A DNA stretch of 64,000 nt from an uncultured Clostridia bacterium (GTDB lineage Bacteria > Bacillota > Clostridia > TANB77 > CAG-508), in contig CAKOTF010000003.1 in NCBI GenBank assembly GCA_934120045.1, forward strand, positions 1 to 64,000, given 5' to 3'. A program made the translations under genes and the position numbers. Below the pieces are notes generated by a model, which saw only the letters and a program-made list of their open reading frames with translations, had not been told where the DNA came from and did not search any database. Positions 62,237 through 64,000 of the stretch are shown piece after piece. Every line of letters starts with the position of its first letter. The first letter of the stretch is position 1.

Positions 62237-63943
62237 ATAATATGTAACTGAAATTGTTTTATTATTTGTAAAAATTACCATACCAGGTTTTGCACCATTA
62301 GGTTTTTTTACATATTGAACCTTGCAATAATCAACAGGAACATTAGATGAGAATTTTGCTTTGCTATGTTCAACAGCAAGTTTAGCACATTTTACTAATG
62401 TATCATCAGAAACATTTTGACCAGAATTTTTTAGTATAACATGACTTCCTTGAATATCTTTTGTATGAAGCCAAATATCATTTTTGTTGGCAAATGTGAA
62501 TGTAAGCCAATCATTTTCTTTATTATTTTTTCCGACATATACATCAAAATTATCTATATTAAAATGTAAAGGGGAATATTGCTTATCTAATTTTTTCTTT
62601 TTTGAAATTTTAGTATTTTGTTTCTTTGAATTTTGTTTCTTTTTTATAATTAAGTTTTCAGATATCTCATCCAAAATTTCTTGAATTTCAGTAACAGAAG
62701 AGGCTGATTCAATTTCATAAATAATACTTTCAATATAATTTAATTCTGTTTCTGTTTCTGATTTTTGAATTGAAACAATTTGAAGTGCATTTTTTAATTT
62801 GTTATATTTTTTGAAATAATGTTTTGCATTTATATTTGGAGAATATTTTCTATCTAATGGAATTTTGATTAGATTATTATTATCATAATAATTCTCAAGT
62901 TCAATACAATCTGTGTGAGTATTTGTTAATTTATATAAATTTGAAGTTATTAATTCTCCATAAAGTCTATATTTATCTCTTTCTTCACAATCTTTTAATT
63001 TGGTATTAATACTATTTAAACGATTTAATAATTTTTTTTGTAAATCAATTACTAATTTTAAAGCATTATTTTTATAATTATTAAAATTTTCAATCTCTTC
63101 TCTATTAAAATAGAAATTATCAATAAATCTGTTTAATATAAGTTCATTTGTTTGACTATCTCCAAGTGTTAAGGCAAAATCTGAAAGTTTATTATTTTTA
63201 TATATTTCAGTAAATTGTAACTTATTTGTAAATGTTAAGATATTATTTAGATATTTTTCTAATTTTATTATATTTTCTTTATTAATAGTGTTAATATTAC
63301 ACTTTTCAAGAGAAGATTTTACAAATGATAAACTAAATCCGGTAAATGTATTAGCAAATCGTTTTGAAAATTCTTCAACCGATAGATTTAAATTATCTTG
63401 AAAGATATTGTATATATTAGATATTTTTGTGTAATCTAATTTTTCAGAAGTAGGGAAACTATATGTTCTAGATGGAAGAATATCTCTATAGATAGTATCT
63501 GTTGCGTAAATATGTCTTGAAGCATCAAGTATAATATTTTTACTATTTACCAAGATAATATTGCTATGTTTTCCCATAAGTTCAATTATTAAACTTTTTA
63601 TTTCGATTTCATTAAAATCATTAATTGTTTCAATATCAATTTTTACTAATCTTTCTAATCCATACATTTCGATATTTGAAATTTTTCCACTAATTAGATG
63701 TTTTCTTAGTAACATACAAAAATTTGGAGCGACAAATGGATTAGGTTTTGAGTTTGTTGTTAAATTTATTCTGTAATTGTGTGCATCAATACATATGTTT
63801 AAGGCATAATGCACTGAATTGGAGTAAATTCCTAATACAATAGTGTTTTTATCAGGTTGGTGTATTTTATCGATTTTTCCACCAATTAAAATATTTTTAA
63901 ATTCATTTGTAATTGCTTTTGTAACAATTCCATCAAATGCCAT
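62222..63943 (-). CDS. rqcH: NFACT-family RqcH (ribosome quality control; fibronectin-binding-like)
   Basis: A 573-residue protein that recruits tRNA-Ala to stalled 50S subunits and adds C-terminal alanine tails. N terminus MAFDGIVTKAITNEFKNIL and the NFACT-N domain with PFVAPNFCMLLRKHLISGKI are diagnostic; a long coiled coil (about 280-440) and the C-terminal NFACT-R domain (WLTFTFANKNDIWLHTKDIQGSHVIL) complete it. Formerly called FbpA/PavA-like. Slightly shorter coiled coil than some homologues. The gene ends at the shared hairpin with hpf. Confidence 0.95.
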   Translation of the reverse strand: MAFDGIVTKAITNEFKNILIGGKIDKIHQPDKNTIVLGIYSNSVHYALNICIDAHNYRINLTTNSKPNPFVAPNFCMLLRKHLISGKISNIEMYGLERLVKIDIETINDFNEIEIKSLIIELMGKHSNIILVNSKNIILDASRHIYATDTIYRDILPSRTYSFPTSEKLDYTKISNIYNIFQDNLNLSVEEFSKRFANTFTGFSLSFVKSSLEKCNINTINKENIIKLEKYLNNILTFTNKLQFTEIYKNNKLSDFALTLGDSQTNELILNRFIDNFYFNREEIENFNNYKNNALKLVIDLQKKLLNRLNSINTKLKDCEERDKYRLYGELITSNLYKLTNTHTDCIELENYYDNNNLIKIPLDRKYSPNINAKHYFKKYNKLKNALQIVSIQKSETETELNYIESIIYEIESASSVTEIQEILDEISENLIIKKKQNSKKQNTKISKKKKLDKQYSPLHFNIDNFDVYVGKNNKENDWLTFTFANKNDIWLHTKDIQGSHVILKNSGQNVSDDTLVKCAKLAVEHSKAKFSSNVPVDYCKVQYVKKPNGAKPGMVIFTNNKTISVTYYNEAH

Positions 63944-64000
63944 TATAAATCAGTCCTTATTTATAAATTTAGATTTTATGGATATCTATAACCATTAATG

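Noticed and set aside
1..64000. CRISPR arrays, rRNA genes, other tRNAs
   Set aside because: I saw no regularly spaced short repeats, no rRNA signatures and only one tRNA cloverleaf.
1..64000. UGA reassignment (Mycoplasma-like code)
   Set aside because: Housekeeping genes read full length with TGA as stop (for example at 51740) and TGG for Trp.

Overview
The window is a 64 kb piece of a low-GC (around 28-30% by eye) Gram-positive genome, best read as a member of the Clostridia, probably an uncultured gut-type lineage. The reasons are strong AGGAGG-type ribosome sites with many TTG/GTG starts, textbook TTGACA-17-TATAAT promoters, a CIRCE operator on groESL, pyruvate formate-lyase, DisA/RadA, SpoVG, a GerW/YtfJ-family protein, long-form HPF, RqcH, and sortase-anchored pili. 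I name no species.

Layout. 1-303 is the end of a 45-residue tandem-repeat protein. 554-7707 holds pyrG, a dCMP deaminase, groES-groEL, a 47-residue odd-GC gene and pflB. 7949-9911 holds an unusual protein with sigma-region-4-like and tandem alpha-CTD-like domains plus a small partner. 9947-18987 is housekeeping: recX, scpA, DUF2953 and GerW genes, murC, spoVG, radA-disA and an anchored cyclophilin. 19043-29719 carries a VanW protein, tRNA-Tyr, a DUF4874/DUF4832 protein, an RpiB-like isomerase, a membrane glycosyltransferase, a P-loop/Asp23 protein, plsC, typA, an O-methyltransferase and an Rpn-type nuclease.

The standout is a complete diversity-generating retroelement (DGR) at 30083-34267. 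It has an anchored, stalked target protein with a formylglycine-generating-enzyme/C-type-lectin-like domain, a 134-bp variable repeat (VR, 31941-32074), a MutS domain I-like protein, an Avd-like four-helix protein, a reverse transcriptase with the DGR motif IGNYTSQ and YMDD, and a 134-bp template repeat (TR, 34134-34267). In my hand alignment TR and VR differ at 25 positions, and every one is an A in the TR; none of the 80 non-A positions differs. That is the adenine-specific signature of mutagenic retrohoming. A short inverted repeat follows VR but not TR.

34453-49839 is a surface-appendage region: an OB-fold (SSB-like) small protein, a 2563-residue multidomain adhesin, an LPVTG backbone pilin, two class C-type sortases, an LRR protein with a type IV prepilin-like N terminus, an RluA synthase, and a second sortase/substrate pair. 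The DGR therefore sits beside a pilus operon, with no clear terminator between TR and the OB-fold gene. 50020-63943 returns to core functions: trmB, an Alg14/Alg13-like glycosyltransferase pair, an ftsE-ftsX-M23-M23-ctpA cell-wall operon, pgsA, greA, lexA, a GH18 protein, hpf and rqcH.

All calls rest on reading the sequence and on remembered family signatures; no database search was run.
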